A stretch of DNA of 6,000 bases from Hydrogenimonas sp. GTDB lineage: Bacteria > Campylobacterota > Campylobacteria > Campylobacterales > Hydrogenimonadaceae. How positions within the stretch are numbered: the stretch's first letter is position 1; every line of letters begins with the position of its first letter. Location of the stretch: positions 1 through 6,000 of the forward strand of contig WGAW01000137.1 of the NCBI GenBank assembly GCA_015494675.1, read 5' to 3'. The notes beneath the pieces are model-generated. The model made no database searches and was not told where the DNA came from. It saw only the letters and a program-made list of their open reading frames with translations. A program made the position numbers and the translations under genes. This document shows, in pieces, positions 5,591-6,000 of the stretch.

Positions 5591-6000
5591 CAAGGGCCGC
5601 CGCCCCCTCGATCTGCGCACCCCTCAGCCTGGCAGCCTCCTGGAAAAACTGGTGTGAGAGCACGATGACGAAGAAGACCTGTCCCAAAATACCGACAGCC
5701 GGGATCAGCGACAGCAGGTATAGTATGAAGGTGGTCGTCGCAATGCGCCACTTCGCCATTTTAAATATCTCTTTTTGCTCCTGAGAGTCGAGAATCTCCC
5801 CCGCCACATCCTTTGTAAGCAGCGTGTGAAAGAGAAAGTAGAAAGGGGCGTTCATCGCCACGATGTTCAGCACGGGGATGAAATAAAACGGCAAAGATAC
5901 GAAGAAAAAGAGGAGGAATAGGCCGAACTGCTTGAGCAGAAATATAAGGTAGTCGACTATGGAGACGGTGGCTCTGCGCTCGATGTTCGGGTAGTGGCGC
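5583..6000 (-). CDS. EI24/CysZ-like integral membrane protein (partial, N-terminus beyond window)
   Basis: The minus-strand frame is open from the window's right edge to TAG at 5585-5583, giving the last 138 residues. A TTG exists at 5894 but is internal: the frame continues upstream without a stop (RHYPNIERR, then VDYLIFLLKQFGLFLLFFF), so it should not be taken as the start. The fragment shows hydrophobic stretches around LFLLFFFVSLPFYFIPVLNI, then MNAPFYFLFHTLL, a polar loop (TKDVAGEILDSQEQKEIFKM), and another hairpin-like pair of segments (FILYLLSLIPAVGILGQVF and the stretch after it). The Pro-x-x-Asn then Asn-Ala-Pro pattern is typical of the EI24 domain family, which includes the sulfate transporter CysZ. 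Family members are about 250 residues, so roughly 110 residues lie outside. Whether it moves sulfate is not determinable. It runs convergent to the DoxX gene, 14 bases stop to stop, and is probably a separate transcription unit. Confidence 0.8.
   Translation of the reverse strand, partial: RHYPNIERRATVSIVDYLIFLLKQFGLFLLFFFVSLPFYFIPVLNIVAMNAPFYFLFHTLLTKDVAGEILDSQEQKEIFKMAKWRIATTTFILYLLSLIPAVGILGQVFFVIVLSHQFFQEAARLRGAQIEGAAALER

Noticed and set aside
5583..5894. EI24-like gene as a complete 103-residue protein starting at 5894
   Set aside because: The codon at 5894 is TTG inside a membrane segment, and the frame continues without a stop to the window edge with further hydrophobic sequence, so it is an internal Leu.
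1..6000. Search for CRISPR arrays, tRNA/rRNA genes, insertion sequences and phage genes
   Set aside because: No regularly spaced repeats, no cloverleaf-like or rRNA-like segment, no transposase or terminal inverted repeats were seen; nearly all bases are accounted for by coding sequence.

Overview
The window looks like a chromosomal stretch from a bacterium, most probably a Campylobacterota (epsilonproteobacterial) lineage of roughly balanced GC such as the Hydrogenimonas/Sulfurovum/Nitratifractor type. The assignment rests on dense gene packing, heavy use of ATA, AGA and AGG codons, Lys/Glu-rich proteins, and DoxX and EI24/CysZ-like membrane proteins. It is an impression from codon and protein style, not a search result. 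There are no tRNA, rRNA, CRISPR, transposon or phage signatures, and no gene-free stretch above 300 bases.

Layout: the window opens with the last 34 codons of a plus-strand gene (2-106). Its stop overlaps the GTG start of a 303-residue RimK/LysX-type ATP-grasp ligase (99-1010). After a 51-base gap comes a second RimK-like ATP-grasp protein of 506 residues (1062-2582). This one has a divergent active site, an acidic linker and a C-terminal set of helix-hairpin-helix (HhH) motifs of the ComEA kind. Eight bases later an 866-residue M14 zinc carboxypeptidase starts at TTG (2591-5191). It carries FN3-like and DNRLRE-like beta modules but no signal peptide. A small DoxX-family membrane protein (5188-5568) overlaps its stop by ATGA. 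A convergent minus-strand EI24/CysZ-like membrane protein (5583 to beyond the window end) closes the region.

The core of interest is the block ATP-grasp / ATP-grasp-HhH / M14 carboxypeptidase. RimK-type ligases add amino acids, classically glutamate, to a carboxyl end or side chain, and M14 enzymes remove C-terminal residues. In this M14 protein the residue that aligns by eye with the S1' specificity position (255 in bovine carboxypeptidase A) is Arg, which in other M14 enzymes goes with preference for acidic C-terminal residues. A coherent hypothesis is therefore a cytoplasmic add-and-remove system for acidic residues on a protein or peptide, in which the HhH-tailed, partly degenerate ATP-grasp protein serves as a nucleic-acid- or partner-tethered subunit. 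This is inference; neither the substrate nor the physical coupling is shown by the sequence. DoxX and EI24 look like ordinary neighbours.
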